This document shows, piece after piece, positions 1 through 6,966 of a stretch of 36,118 nucleotides of DNA. The notes under the pieces were generated by a model. The model was not told the origin of the DNA, ran no database searches, and saw nothing but the letters and a program-made list of their open reading frames with translations. This DNA comes from Deltaproteobacteria bacterium (GTDB lineage Bacteria; Desulfobacterota; Syntrophia; Syntrophales; UBA5619). Position numbers and translations under genes: made by a program. Where the stretch lies: assembly GCA_026388345.1 (NCBI GenBank), contig JAPLJY010000081.1:1-36118 (forward strand), given 5' to 3'. Within the stretch, counting starts at the first letter, position 1, and every line of letters begins with the position of its first letter.

Positions 1-803
1 CAGAAGAAGAAGCGGTCTCCAAACTCACCGGCCAGCCGGGATGCCGTTTTCAGCCCCGTGCAGTGGGACACTCCGATGTGTTCTATATCAAACGCCTTGA
101 GGGCATCGATACTTTTCTCCCTCTGCCCATCGCTCACCGGACCGAGATGCGTACCGCCAATCACGGCATATATATGGCGCTGCCCCATTTTCTCCACGAT
201 ATAACTCAGGGTATTGATAATCCCGGAATGGCAGCATCCCAAGACGACAAGAAGCCCTTTTTCGGTTTCAATGACAACCGACTGGTCATCACGGAGGTCA
301 TCCTTCACATACCCTTCGCCGGATTTTACAACCTGCTTCTGATCGCCAAGTTCATAATCGGTACGGCGGGGCACTTCCCCCGTCAGCCATAATTCCGGTT
401 CGATCGGTCGGAATTCGTCGCTGAATTTGAACGTTGCCCCCTTGGCTTCGAGGAGCGGCCGGGGATACGGCACGCCGATGTAACGCACCGTATTTTCAGT
501 GACGCTATAGCTTTCCTTGAAAAAATCAGGATGGGCATAGACATCCACCGCTCCCTTCAGATCGAGAACGGGGCCAAGCCCTCCTGTATGATCCCAGTGG
601 TGATGGCTCATGATGATGCCCTTGATGGTTCGCAGATCCAGCCCCAACACCAGGGCATTGTTTACGATCGCTTTTCCCTGGCCGGTGTCCAGCAGGTAGT
701 TTCCACGGTCGGTTTCCATGAATATGGAAAGACCGTGTTCAGCCACCGCACCGGGAAGGTGAAAAACGCAATTTTCGCATACAATTGTAGCCTTAACCTT
801 CAT
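1..803 (-). CDS. Metallo-beta-lactamase-fold hydrolase, partial (runs off left edge)
   Basis: I read this by reverse-complementing the left end; it is open from the ATG at 803 to the window edge, about 267 residues. Near residue 66 it carries SHHHWDHTGG, which is the zinc-binding HxHxDH motif of the metallo-beta-lactamase fold. A later VVLGCCHSGIIN segment fits the next metal-binding His, and VIGGTHLG is typical of the COG1237 group, which includes proteins annotated as dihydropterin (beta-RFAP) synthase-like hydrolases. The start is set by an AGGAGG at 813-818, about ten bases upstream. The gene lies 97 bases after the chromate transporter pseudogene on the same strand, so co-transcription is possible. 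The substrate cannot be told from sequence. No signal peptide is visible, so it is probably cytoplasmic. Confidence 0.9.
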   Translation of the reverse strand, partial: MKVKATIVCENCVFHLPGAVAEHGLSIFMETDRGNYLLDTGQGKAIVNNALVLGLDLRTIKGIIMSHHHWDHTGGLGPVLDLKGAVDVYAHPDFFKESYSVTENTVRYIGVPYPRPLLEAKGATFKFSDEFRPIEPELWLTGEVPRRTDYELGDQKQVVKSGEGYVKDDLRDDQSVVIETEKGLLVVLGCCHSGIINTLSYIVEKMGQRHIYAVIGGTHLGPVSDGQREKSIDALKAFDIEHIGVSHCTGLKTASRLAGEFGDRFFF

Positions 804-900
804 TGATACAAACCTCCTGCGATCGGCATCCGGACTTGGACCATATAACAACATGATCGGAATATCAAACGGCAACCTGGACTCCGATCGGTCATGCGGT

Positions 901-2075
901 TTAAATCAGCACGGCAATGACCGTCCCGCCGAGAAACACCCACAGGATGTCCATCTTGAAATACAGTGCCGTGAATGTTGCGGCAAAGAGGATCAGGTGC
1001 GGCGCATCCCACTGAACGCCCACCGCAAACGAGCCCACAACGCGCAGAAGCAACCCCACGAACGAGCACAGGATGCCGTGAATCGCGCGGTTGAAATAGG
1101 GGGACGAGCGGAGGCGCTCGAAATGGGGCGCGATCCCGATCACCATCAGGAAGGAGGGCAGAAAGATACCGATGGTGGCAATCGCCCCGCCCGGTATGCC
1201 GTAGAGGAGATATCCCACGAAGGTTGCCGTGATGACGATCGGCCCCGGAGTAACCTGTCCCAGCACGATGCCGTTCATGAAGGTCCGGGCGTCGATCCAT
1301 CCGCGGACATCGACAAACTCATGGAGCATGAGGGGAATGGACGCAAATCCTCCCCCGAAAGCGAACAGATCGATTTTGGACATCAGGATCGCCAGATCGA
1401 AGAAACTCTTCTGTATGAAAAACAGCAGCAGAAAAAAACCCGCAGCGCCGGCGACGAGGAGTCCGAACGAACGATTCGTTCCGGAATGACCGGGAGAAAG
1501 GATCGCAGCCGTCCCTGTTTTTTTCTGCCCGGCGCCCGTGATCAGAAGGCCGGCGAGGGACGCGAGCACGATCACGAGAATCGGGCTCACGTGAAACGCG
1601 AACAGGGCGGCCGCCGCTCCGGCGATGAGCATGTCCCTCCACCCCTTGAGCGCGTTGCCGCCGAACGATACGGCGGCGTTGGCGACAATGCCGACGATGA
1701 TCGCCTGAAGACCGGCAAACAGTGAGATCGCGGCGGGCAAATCATGGAAACGCGAATAAAGAAATGAAAGAACCATCATGAAGAGAAATGCGGGGAGGCC
1801 GAAACCGACAAAGGCGGCGGCGGCTCCCATAGCGCCCCGCGCCCTGAGCCCGACGTAAGCGGCCGACTGCATGGCGGTCGCCCCCGGGATGACCTGGCAC
1901 AGGGCCACCCCGGCCTTGAAGGTTTCCGGATCAAGGTTTCCGGATCAAGCCAGTGTTTCTTTTCCACGGCCATCCTGCGGATGTAGGCGATCATGGCCGG
2001 ACCTCCGAAGGCGGTCAGCCCCAGGCGCAAGAAGGACAGAAAGAGCTCTTGTATCGCCGGTGTCTTATCCATCAC
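901..2075 (-). pseudogene. chrA: Chromate transporter ChrA, frameshifted by a 14-bp tandem duplication
   Basis: The reading frame opens at 2075 (GTG) or 2072 (ATG) behind a GAGGAG and encodes the ChrA start, with LRLGLTAFGGPAMIAY and RRMAVEKKHWLDPETL. It then meets a perfect 14-bp direct repeat at 1921-1948. The rest of the protein (ALCQVIPGATAMQ, then a second half-repeat with FGGGFASIPLM and VTPGPIVITATFVGY) continues in another frame to the TAA at 901. Removing one repeat copy gives LDPETFKAGVALCQVIPGA, the normal ChrA sequence, so the gene is otherwise intact at about 385 residues. The CHR family exports chromate from the cytoplasm through two homologous membrane halves. The gene follows an ArsR-type regulator by 27-30 bases, which suggests metal-controlled expression. 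As written, only a roughly 50-residue N-terminal part is made in frame. Confidence 0.85.
1921..1948. repeat. Perfect 14-bp tandem direct repeat inside chrA
   Basis: GGTTTCCGGATCAA occurs twice back to back, at 1921-1934 and 1935-1948. Fourteen is not a multiple of three, so the second copy shifts the chrA frame. Slippage could gain or lose a copy; an assembly or read error is the alternative. Confidence 0.97.
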
Positions 2076-2102
2076 GAAAGTTCTCCTCGCCCCGCACTCC
2101 TT

Positions 2103-2570
2103 TTACTCTTTTTCCTTTTCGTCCCCGCAATCGCAAGGATGTTCCGTTTCCCCGTGGCATTCCTTGATCTGCTGAAGTGTGCACTCCTCGGGTTTCCCTT
2201 TTAACTTCTCCGGGTACTGGCACTTGCAGTCGCACATTTTTTCTTCCTCCTTGTGACAATCGATTTTGCTGTTCAGTTTTTTGATGCAAACGCCTTCAAG
2301 ACAGGGCTGCAGACGGGTCAAGTCTCCGAGGAGTTCGGCCAGCTCATGCAGCTTCTCCTTTTCCACCGTGTAATGGGTCCAATAGCCCCGCTTCTCCCCC
2401 CTGACCAATCCCGCTTCCCGCAAAGATTTCAGATGTTGGGAAACGGCCGCTTCCGATATGCTCAAATGTTTTGCCAGGGCGCCCACGCAAAGGTCATGGG
2501 TCAGCAGCAGCCTGATCAGCTTGAACCGCGTCTCATCCGCCAGGGTTTTGAAAATCTGTACAGGTTCCAT
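2103..2570 (-). CDS. ArsR/SmtB-family metal-responsive repressor with Cys-rich C-terminal tail
   Basis: The first 95 or so residues are a winged helix of the ArsR/SmtB family: FKTLADETRFKLIRLLL, then the recognition helix region LSISEAAVSQHLKSLREAGLV and the wing RGYWTHYTV. These repressors leave DNA when metal or arsenic binds. What is unusual is the last 60 residues, which hold about ten cysteines (PCLEGVC, DCHKEEEKMCDCKC, EECTLQQIKECHGETEHPCDCG) and have no counterpart in a standard ArsR of about 100-120 residues. I chose the ATG at 2570 because a GGAAG lies 7-8 bases upstream and because the predicted transcript starts near 2604; an ATG at 2576 and a TTG at 2597 are alternatives. It heads the chrA operon, so chromium or another metal is a plausible inducer, but that is inference. 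Confidence 0.9.
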   Translation of the reverse strand: MEPVQIFKTLADETRFKLIRLLLTHDLCVGALAKHLSISEAAVSQHLKSLREAGLVRGEKRGYWTHYTVEKEKLHELAELLGDLTRLQPCLEGVCIKKLNSKIDCHKEEEKMCDCKCQYPEKLKGKPEECTLQQIKECHGETEHPCDCGDEKEKE

Positions 2571-2600
2571 CGTCATTCTTCCGGTATTTGTATTCAATAT

Positions 2601-2640
2601 GCTTTAATCAATTAAGCGCATGCCTAAATAATTATGTCAA
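2601..2640 (-). promoter_or_regulatory. Promoter and candidate ArsR operator for the arsR-chrA operon
   Basis: On the minus strand TTGACA (2635-2640) and CTTAAT (2611-2616) are 18 bases apart, a good sigma-70 arrangement. The -10 lies inside an imperfect palindrome GCTTAATTGATTAAAGC (2601-2617; 12 of 17 positions symmetric). An AT-rich palindrome over the -10 is the usual layout of ArsR/SmtB autoregulation. Confidence 0.6.
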
Positions 2641-2892
2641 GGATTTTTTATTTCGGCATCTCCTCATCAGGTCTCTTCATTTTTTACGCTTTCCGATCGT
2701 CGAAGTGGATACATTATGAACAGGCGGATACTTGTCTGTATCATTGGTATCCAGTTTTCGCATGGTCGGTGGATCTCTCAAGCGTCCAAGGCGGACCTAT
2801 GACAGAAAATAGATCTGATATTTTATATGGTTATCATTTTATGAGCCGCTTGGCATTTATGTTGCTTAATTACCATTACAACAGGAGTTTTT
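2641..2892. other. Intergenic stretch, no gene supported
   Basis: This AT-richer stretch separates the divergent arsR operon and the small membrane-protein gene. An open frame crosses it but has no convincing ribosome-binding site or family signature. An ACAGGAG at 2880-2886 is the ribosome-binding site of the next gene. I see no clear promoter for that gene here. Confidence 0.5.
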
Positions 2893-3207
2893 ATGTTCCG
2901 CAGAAAGAGACTATTCATCCTGATACCGGCGCTGCTTCTCATTCCCCTGCTGTTGGGAATGATTCCCCTCAAGCTGACCAATAAACTGGCGCACGGGGGG
3001 CCTTTTACGCAGTGTCAAGACAATCATGGATGCGGCCACAAGAATTGCTCCGCCCATTCCCTCATCTCACAGAACCACTTTGACGGCATAATCGTTCATT
3101 CGACGGCTCCGGATCAAGGGCTATCGTATTTGGAAAAGCTCTCCTTCGCCGGGCCTGAATCCTTTCACTCCCACATCGGCTTTACCGCCATCCCTCTTCG
3201 CTGTTGA
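2893..3207 (+). CDS. Small membrane-anchored Cys/His-rich protein, unknown function
   Basis: This 104-residue frame starts with ATG six bases after CAGGAG. It has a basic N-terminus (MFRRKR), one strong hydrophobic helix (about residues 7-24) and a soluble part with a cluster of possible metal ligands, CQDNHGCGHKNCSAH (about residues 41-55), with more histidines later. The topology suggests a membrane-anchored or secreted domain outside the cytoplasm. I do not recognise the family. Its position between a metal-responsive operon and two metal/envelope-stress chaperones, and its metal-ligand cluster, make a metal-handling role possible. It could still be a chance frame, because only the ribosome-binding site, the helix and the ligand cluster support it. 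Confidence 0.5.
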   Translation: MFRRKRLFILIPALLLIPLLLGMIPLKLTNKLAHGGPFTQCQDNHGCGHKNCSAHSLISQNHFDGIIVHSTAPDQGLSYLEKLSFAGPESFHSHIGFTAIPLRC

Positions 3208-3234
3208 TTTTTTCAGCGGCAACTCGTCTTTTCA

Positions 3235-3259
3235 ATAAGCGCGGCACGGGTTCGCTTAT
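3235..3259. promoter_or_regulatory. 7-bp inverted repeat upstream of the Spy-like genes
   Basis: ATAAGCG (3235-3241) and CGCTTAT (3253-3259) form a perfect inverted repeat with an 11-base spacer, about 90 bases before the Spy-like start. It could be an operator or an RNA hairpin; nothing decides between them. Confidence 0.3.
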
Positions 3260-3348
3260 CTAAGGGAATTCTGCCATCCGCTCTCTCCTCAGAGGTCAAG
3301 AAACTCACACTGGGGATGATGAAACCAAGACGAAAGGAGGTGATATCC

Positions 3349-3717
3349 ATGAAAAAGACCATCATCATCGGCTTAGCCCTGACTTTGGCGCTGGCGCTCA
3401 TCGGCACTGCGGCGCTGGCCTGGGGGCCGGGATTCGGTCGCGGCTTCGGCGCGGGACCGGGATCCGGCTATCCCGCGATCCCCAACCTGACTGCGGAGCA
3501 ATCCGCCCAGATCAAGGCGTTGCAGGAAGCCTTTTTTAAAGAGACCGAACCTCTTCAGAAAGAAATGGCGGAAAAGGTGAACAATCTCAGAGCCGAAGTC
3601 CAGAAGGTGCTCACACCGGAACAACTGGCTCAGTTGCCGACCGTTGGTCCGGGACGGGGTTTCGGCCCGGCTGCGGGATTCGGTCCTCCCATGATGGGAC
3701 CGAGGGGACGTTGGTAG
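3349..3717 (+). CDS. Periplasmic Spy/CpxP/ZraP-like (LTXXQ) protein
   Basis: The product has 122 residues. The start at 3349 is fixed by AAAGGAGGTGAT just upstream and by the signal peptide beginning MKKTIIIGLALTLALALIG and ending AALA. The mature part is glycine-rich at both ends around a helical core, with the family motif LTAEQ and then LTPEQLAQLP. Proteins of this group (Spy, CpxP, ZraP) are small helical periplasmic chaperones or metal-binding stress proteins. The glycine/proline-rich ends (GPGFGRGFGAGPGSG and GRGFGPAAGFGPPMMG) resemble those of ZraP-like zinc-resistance proteins. A second LTXXQ gene follows 91 bases later, and the export operon follows that. No metal specificity can be assigned. 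Confidence 0.85.
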   Translation: MKKTIIIGLALTLALALIGTAALAWGPGFGRGFGAGPGSGYPAIPNLTAEQSAQIKALQEAFFKETEPLQKEMAEKVNNLRAEVQKVLTPEQLAQLPTVGPGRGFGPAAGFGPPMMGPRGRW

Positions 3718-3728
3718 CATTATAACTT

Positions 3729-3752
3729 GGGGCGGAGAGACCTCTCCGCCCC
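3729..3752 (+). terminator. Strong GC-rich hairpin between the two Spy-like genes
   Basis: GGGGCGGAGAG pairs perfectly with CTCTCCGCCCC around a two-base centre, followed by TTTCCTCT. The T-tract is imperfect, so this may be a leaky terminator or an mRNA-stability hairpin that lowers expression of the downstream export genes relative to the first chaperone. Confidence 0.5.
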
Positions 3753-3808
3753 TTTCCTCTCCGCAAGGTGCGGGGAAGCATGGGGTTCGCCGGAAAGGAG
3801 GATGAACC

Positions 3809-4276
3809 ATGAAAAAGGCAATCGCGATTTTATCGGCGCTCCTCCTTCTGACGCAGGGAACGGCCATGGCGGCACGTGCGGGACGGGACCGCATCGAGCG
3901 GGGAATGATGGGCTACGGGAAGGGCTATGACTGTTCCAGCTTGATGGCGAACGCCAAACTGAAACTGACGGAGGAACAGACCGCCCGGCTGCGGGCTCTG
4001 GACGAAAAATATGCACAGGAGATTGAACCGATTCGTGAGCAACTCTACAACAAGGGACGGGAATTGAAATCGGAATGGCTGCAAACGGAGCCCGACCGCG
4101 GCAGAATCGAGGCCATTAAGGGCGAGGCGGTCAAGCTGCGAGAACAGATGCGCGCCCCGCTGGCCGCGCACCGCGCGGAGGTCCTCAAAGTCCTGACCCT
4201 GGAACAACGGGCGCACGTGCCGGATGACGGACCCGGGCGCGTCATCTACAAACCCGCCGGTTTTGACCGGCGGTAG
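3809..4276 (+). CDS. Second periplasmic Spy/CpxP-like (LTXXQ) protein
   Basis: The product has 155 residues and a clear signal peptide (MKKAIAILSALLLLTQG, cleavage after AMA), behind GGAAAGGAGG. The mature protein is a long charged helical hairpin with KLTEEQTARLRALDEKY near residue 50 and KVLTLEQRAHV near residue 133, the paired LTXXQ-type motifs of the family. It is longer in the middle (QTEPDRGRIEAIKGEAVKL) than the preceding paralogue, which resembles CnrX/ZraP-type metal-resistance proteins. The gene ends 16 bases before the ATPase gene, so it is probably co-transcribed with the exporter. A role in protecting or sensing the periplasm is known for the family; the link to this exporter is inferred from position. 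Confidence 0.85.
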   Translation: MKKAIAILSALLLLTQGTAMAARAGRDRIERGMMGYGKGYDCSSLMANAKLKLTEEQTARLRALDEKYAQEIEPIREQLYNKGRELKSEWLQTEPDRGRIEAIKGEAVKLREQMRAPLAAHRAEVLKVLTLEQRAHVPDDGPGRVIYKPAGFDRR

Positions 4277-4292
4277 GAAATGGAGGCAAGAG

Positions 4293-4997
4293 ATGAGTTT
4301 ATTGATCGCCGATCAGATCGGCAAGAATTATCAGGTGGGGGAGGTGGTCATCCCGGCCCTCCGGGGGGTCAGCTTCGAGATCGATCCAGCCTCCTTTGTA
4401 TCCTTCATCGGGCCTTCGGGGAGCGGCAAGACGACTCTGCTGAACCTGATCGGCTGTCTGGACACGCCGACGACCGGGCAGCTCACCGTGGCCGGGGTAG
4501 ACGTGGGAAATCTTGACCGCAGGCAGGGCGCCGCCTTCCGGGGCGCCAACATCGGCTTTATCTTCCAGGACTTCAACCTGCTGCCGGTGCTGACGGTTTA
4601 CGAAAACATCGAGTACCCGCTCCTCATGGTCCAAAAGGTCCCGTCGGGGGAGCGGCGGAAGAGGGTTTCCGCCCTGTTGGGGGCCGTGGGCATGGCGGAT
4701 CAGAAGGACAAATATCCGGACCAGATTTCGGGCGGACAGAAGCAACGGGTCGCGGTGGCCAGGGCGTTGGTGACCAATCCCAAGCTCGTCCTGGCGGACG
4801 AACCCACCGCCAACCTGGATCACAAGACCGCCTATATGGTTCTGGAACTTATGAAAAAGATGCGGAACGAATTCAAGACCACCTTCATCTTTTCGACCCA
4901 TGACCAGAAGATCGTCGGCGAGGCGGAGATTATTTACATGCTGGAGGACGGAGAGTTGAAAGGCAAGGAAATCAAGGGAGGCAAGAATCATGGGTAA
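4293..4997 (+). CDS. ABC transporter ATPase, LolD/MacB type
   Basis: The product has 234 residues. The start is the ATG behind GGAGGCAAGAG. All nucleotide-binding motifs are present: Walker A GPSGSGKT (residues 40-47), Q-loop [13 protein letters not shown], signature [15 protein letters not shown], Walker B LVLADEPT and the switch histidine in FSTHD. The F-Q-x-F-N-L-L-P pattern and length place it in the LolD/MacB/FtsE group, which powers permeases that do mechanical work on periplasmic substrates and do not import solutes. It overlaps the permease gene by eight bases, so the two are translationally coupled and form one complex on the inner membrane. Confidence 0.94.
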   Translation: MSLLIADQIGKNYQVGEVVIPALRGVSFEIDPASFVSFIGPSGSGKTTLLNLIGCLDTPTTGQLTVAGVDVGNLDRRQGAAFRGANIGFIFQDFNLLPVLTVYENIEYPLLMVQKVPSGERRKRVSALLGAVGMADQKDKYPDQISGGQKQRVAVARALVTNPKLVLADEPTANLDHKTAYMVLELMKKMRNEFKTTFIFSTHDQKIVGEAEIIYMLEDGELKGKEIKGGKNHG

Positions 4998-6228
4998 TCT
5001 CTTCAAAATAGCCATCCGAAATCTTCTCAGATATAAGCGCAGAACATTGCTGACCGCCTCCCTGATCACCGTGGGGGTGGTCTTCGTCCTGGCGTTTATC
5101 GCCGTTTCCGGTTCCTTCAAGAACATGATGATCGGCGAGATCACGGACTCCATGATCGGACACCTGCAGGTGCACCGGAAAGGGTATGTCGCTTCCATCG
5201 AGACCCTTCCCATCAACCTCAATATCAAGGGCGGCGCTATCGCGAAGCTGGAAAACATCCTGGCCGAACAACCGGAGATCGAGTCCTGGTCGGCGCGGAT
5301 CAAGTTCGGCGGCATGTTCAGCAACTTTACGGAGACGTCGAATATCCGGCTCACGGCGATCTACCCGGAAAGGGAGTTCAAGACGGTCCCGCTTCTGCCC
5401 GCGCGGGTGACGGACGGCAGCAAGGATCTGAAAAGGGGTGAAATCCTGATTCCGGAACTTCTGTCCAGGGGGATGAAGGTGAAAACGGGCGACGTGGCGG
5501 TCATCGTGGCCACCAATGCCAACGGATCGGTCAACGGCAAGCAGTTTACCGTGGCGGGCATCCTCCAGAGTGCAACCGGACCCGGCGGAAGGGACGGTTA
5601 CATCCACATGGACGACGCCAAAGATCTTTTGAGAATGGAGGGCCAGGAGATCAGCGAGTTCGCCATTCGTCTGAAGGATTTCGGGCAACTCCATAAATTC
5701 AACGAAAAACTGGAAGCCCTGTTATCGCAAGCGCTGAACCAGCAGAACAAACCCATCTTTGAACTTCACACATGGGAAAAGCTTTCGCCATTCTTCAGCA
5801 TCGTCCGGATGATCGACCTGATGACTTTTTTCATCAAGCTCATGCTGATCGCCATCGTGTTGATCAGCATCATGAACGTCATGATCATGGCCGTCTATGA
5901 AAGGATCCGGGAGATCGGGACCATTGCCGCCATCGGCACGCCGCCGGGAAAAATCCTCAACATGTTCGTGGTCGAGGGATTCTGCATGGGGATTGCGGGC
6001 GCCCTGATCGGCGACATCGTGGGGATCGCCCTCGTCTATATCCTGAACCTGTCCAAAATCAGTTACGACTTCGGCCAGCAGAAGGGGATCATCCTGCAGG
6101 CCGGCGTTTCTCCGGCCGACATTCTCGTGATCTCGGCCACGGTCATCATCGTCTCGGTCATCGCCAGTCTCCAGCCCGCCTTCAAGGCGTCGCGCATGGA
6201 GCCGATCAAGGCGCTCAGGCACGTATAG
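4990..6228 (+). CDS. ABC transporter permease, FtsX/LolC-LolE family
   Basis: The product has 412 residues in the classical FtsX/MacB layout: one N-terminal membrane helix (about 20-42), a periplasmic domain of about 230 residues and three C-terminal helices starting near residue 275. MAVYERIREIGTIAAIGTPPGKI is the conserved cytoplasmic coupling segment, and the protein ends with the usual SRMEPIKALR. In LolCDE such permeases release lipoproteins from the inner membrane to a periplasmic carrier. Here the next genes encode a LolA-like protein and an outer-membrane barrel, which supports a similar relay. There is only one permease gene in this operon, so a homodimer is expected. Confidence 0.93.
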   Translation: MGNLFKIAIRNLLRYKRRTLLTASLITVGVVFVLAFIAVSGSFKNMMIGEITDSMIGHLQVHRKGYVASIETLPINLNIKGGAIAKLENILAEQPEIESWSARIKFGGMFSNFTETSNIRLTAIYPEREFKTVPLLPARVTDGSKDLKRGEILIPELLSRGMKVKTGDVAVIVATNANGSVNGKQFTVAGILQSATGPGGRDGYIHMDDAKDLLRMEGQEISEFAIRLKDFGQLHKFNEKLEALLSQALNQQNKPIFELHTWEKLSPFFSIVRMIDLMTFFIKLMLIAIVLISIMNVMIMAVYERIREIGTIAAIGTPPGKILNMFVVEGFCMGIAGALIGDIVGIALVYILNLSKISYDFGQQKGIILQAGVSPADILVISATVIIVSVIASLQPAFKASRMEPIKALRHV

Positions 6229-6237
6229 GAGGTTTTA

Positions 6238-6966
6238 ATGCTTAAAATAATGGTGGTGGTTTTATCGCTGTTGGTCGCCCTTCCGGTTTACGCCCTGGAT
6301 GGCGAGGCCCTGCTGAAGAAAATTGACCGGAACCTCAATCCCGAATCCTTTGAGTCATACCGAAAGCTCATTAACATCGAGCCGGATGGCAGAAAGAAGG
6401 AATACACCCTCTTTACCATCAAGAAGGGGATTGACAAGGTTGCCTCCCTGTTCCTCGCCCCGGCGAGCGAAAAGGGCAGAAGCACCTTAAGGCTGGGCGA
6501 CAACATGTGGTTCTATATCCCGAACGTGGGCAAGCCGATCCGCATCACGAGCCTGCAATCCGTCGTCGGCGGGGTCTTCAACAATTCCGACATCCTGCAA
6601 CTGGATTACGCCGCGGAGTACGACGTGGAAAAGGTCGAGGAAAAGGGAGGCGAATATCTCCTTTTTCTCAAGGCAAAGACCAAGACCGTGGCCTATGACC
6701 GGCTGAAAATATGGGCGGATAAAGGGAAACTGCTCCCAACAAAGATCGAGTGCCTCACGGAGGCGAACATGCTCATCAAGACCCTCTACTTCAAGGATCA
6801 CAAAGATTTCGGCGGCGGCATCGTGAGACCTGCCGTTATCGAGACCGACAGCCCACTGTACAAGGACTACAAGTCAATCCTGATCTATGCGAAGGTCAAG
6901 CAGCGGACCTTCAAGGATGAGGTCTTCACGCTGACCTTCATGCCCAATCTAGAGTCGCTGCGATGA
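6238..6966 (+). CDS. LolA-like periplasmic protein (outer-membrane lipoprotein-sorting family)
   Basis: The product has 242 residues with a signal peptide (MLKIMVVVLSLLVALPVYA). The mature part has alternating strands typical of the LolA/LolB-like half-barrel, and lines such as GDNMWFYIPNVGKPIRI and PTKIECLTEANMLIKTLYF are characteristic of the COG2834 outer-membrane lipoprotein-sorting group. These carry a lipid or lipid-modified cargo across the periplasm in a hydrophobic cup. It starts nine bases after the permease gene behind AGGAGG and ends in an ATGA overlap with the barrel gene, so the four proteins are probably made together. The cargo is unknown. Confidence 0.88.
   Translation: MLKIMVVVLSLLVALPVYALDGEALLKKIDRNLNPESFESYRKLINIEPDGRKKEYTLFTIKKGIDKVASLFLAPASEKGRSTLRLGDNMWFYIPNVGKPIRITSLQSVVGGVFNNSDILQLDYAAEYDVEKVEEKGGEYLLFLKAKTKTVAYDRLKIWADKGKLLPTKIECLTEANMLIKTLYFKDHKDFGGGIVRPAVIETDSPLYKDYKSILIYAKVKQRTFKDEVFTLTFMPNLESLR

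Noticed and set aside
2634..2984. 116-codon open frame before the Cys/His-rich gene
   Set aside because: No ribosome-binding site, its start overlaps the arsR -35 region, and it overlaps a better-supported frame.
3205..3207. TGA after Cys in the small membrane gene as a second Sec codon, since the frame stays open into the Spy-like gene
   Set aside because: No proper hairpin follows at the right distance, no conserved Cys position is known, and the Spy-like gene has its own strong ribosome-binding site and signal peptide.
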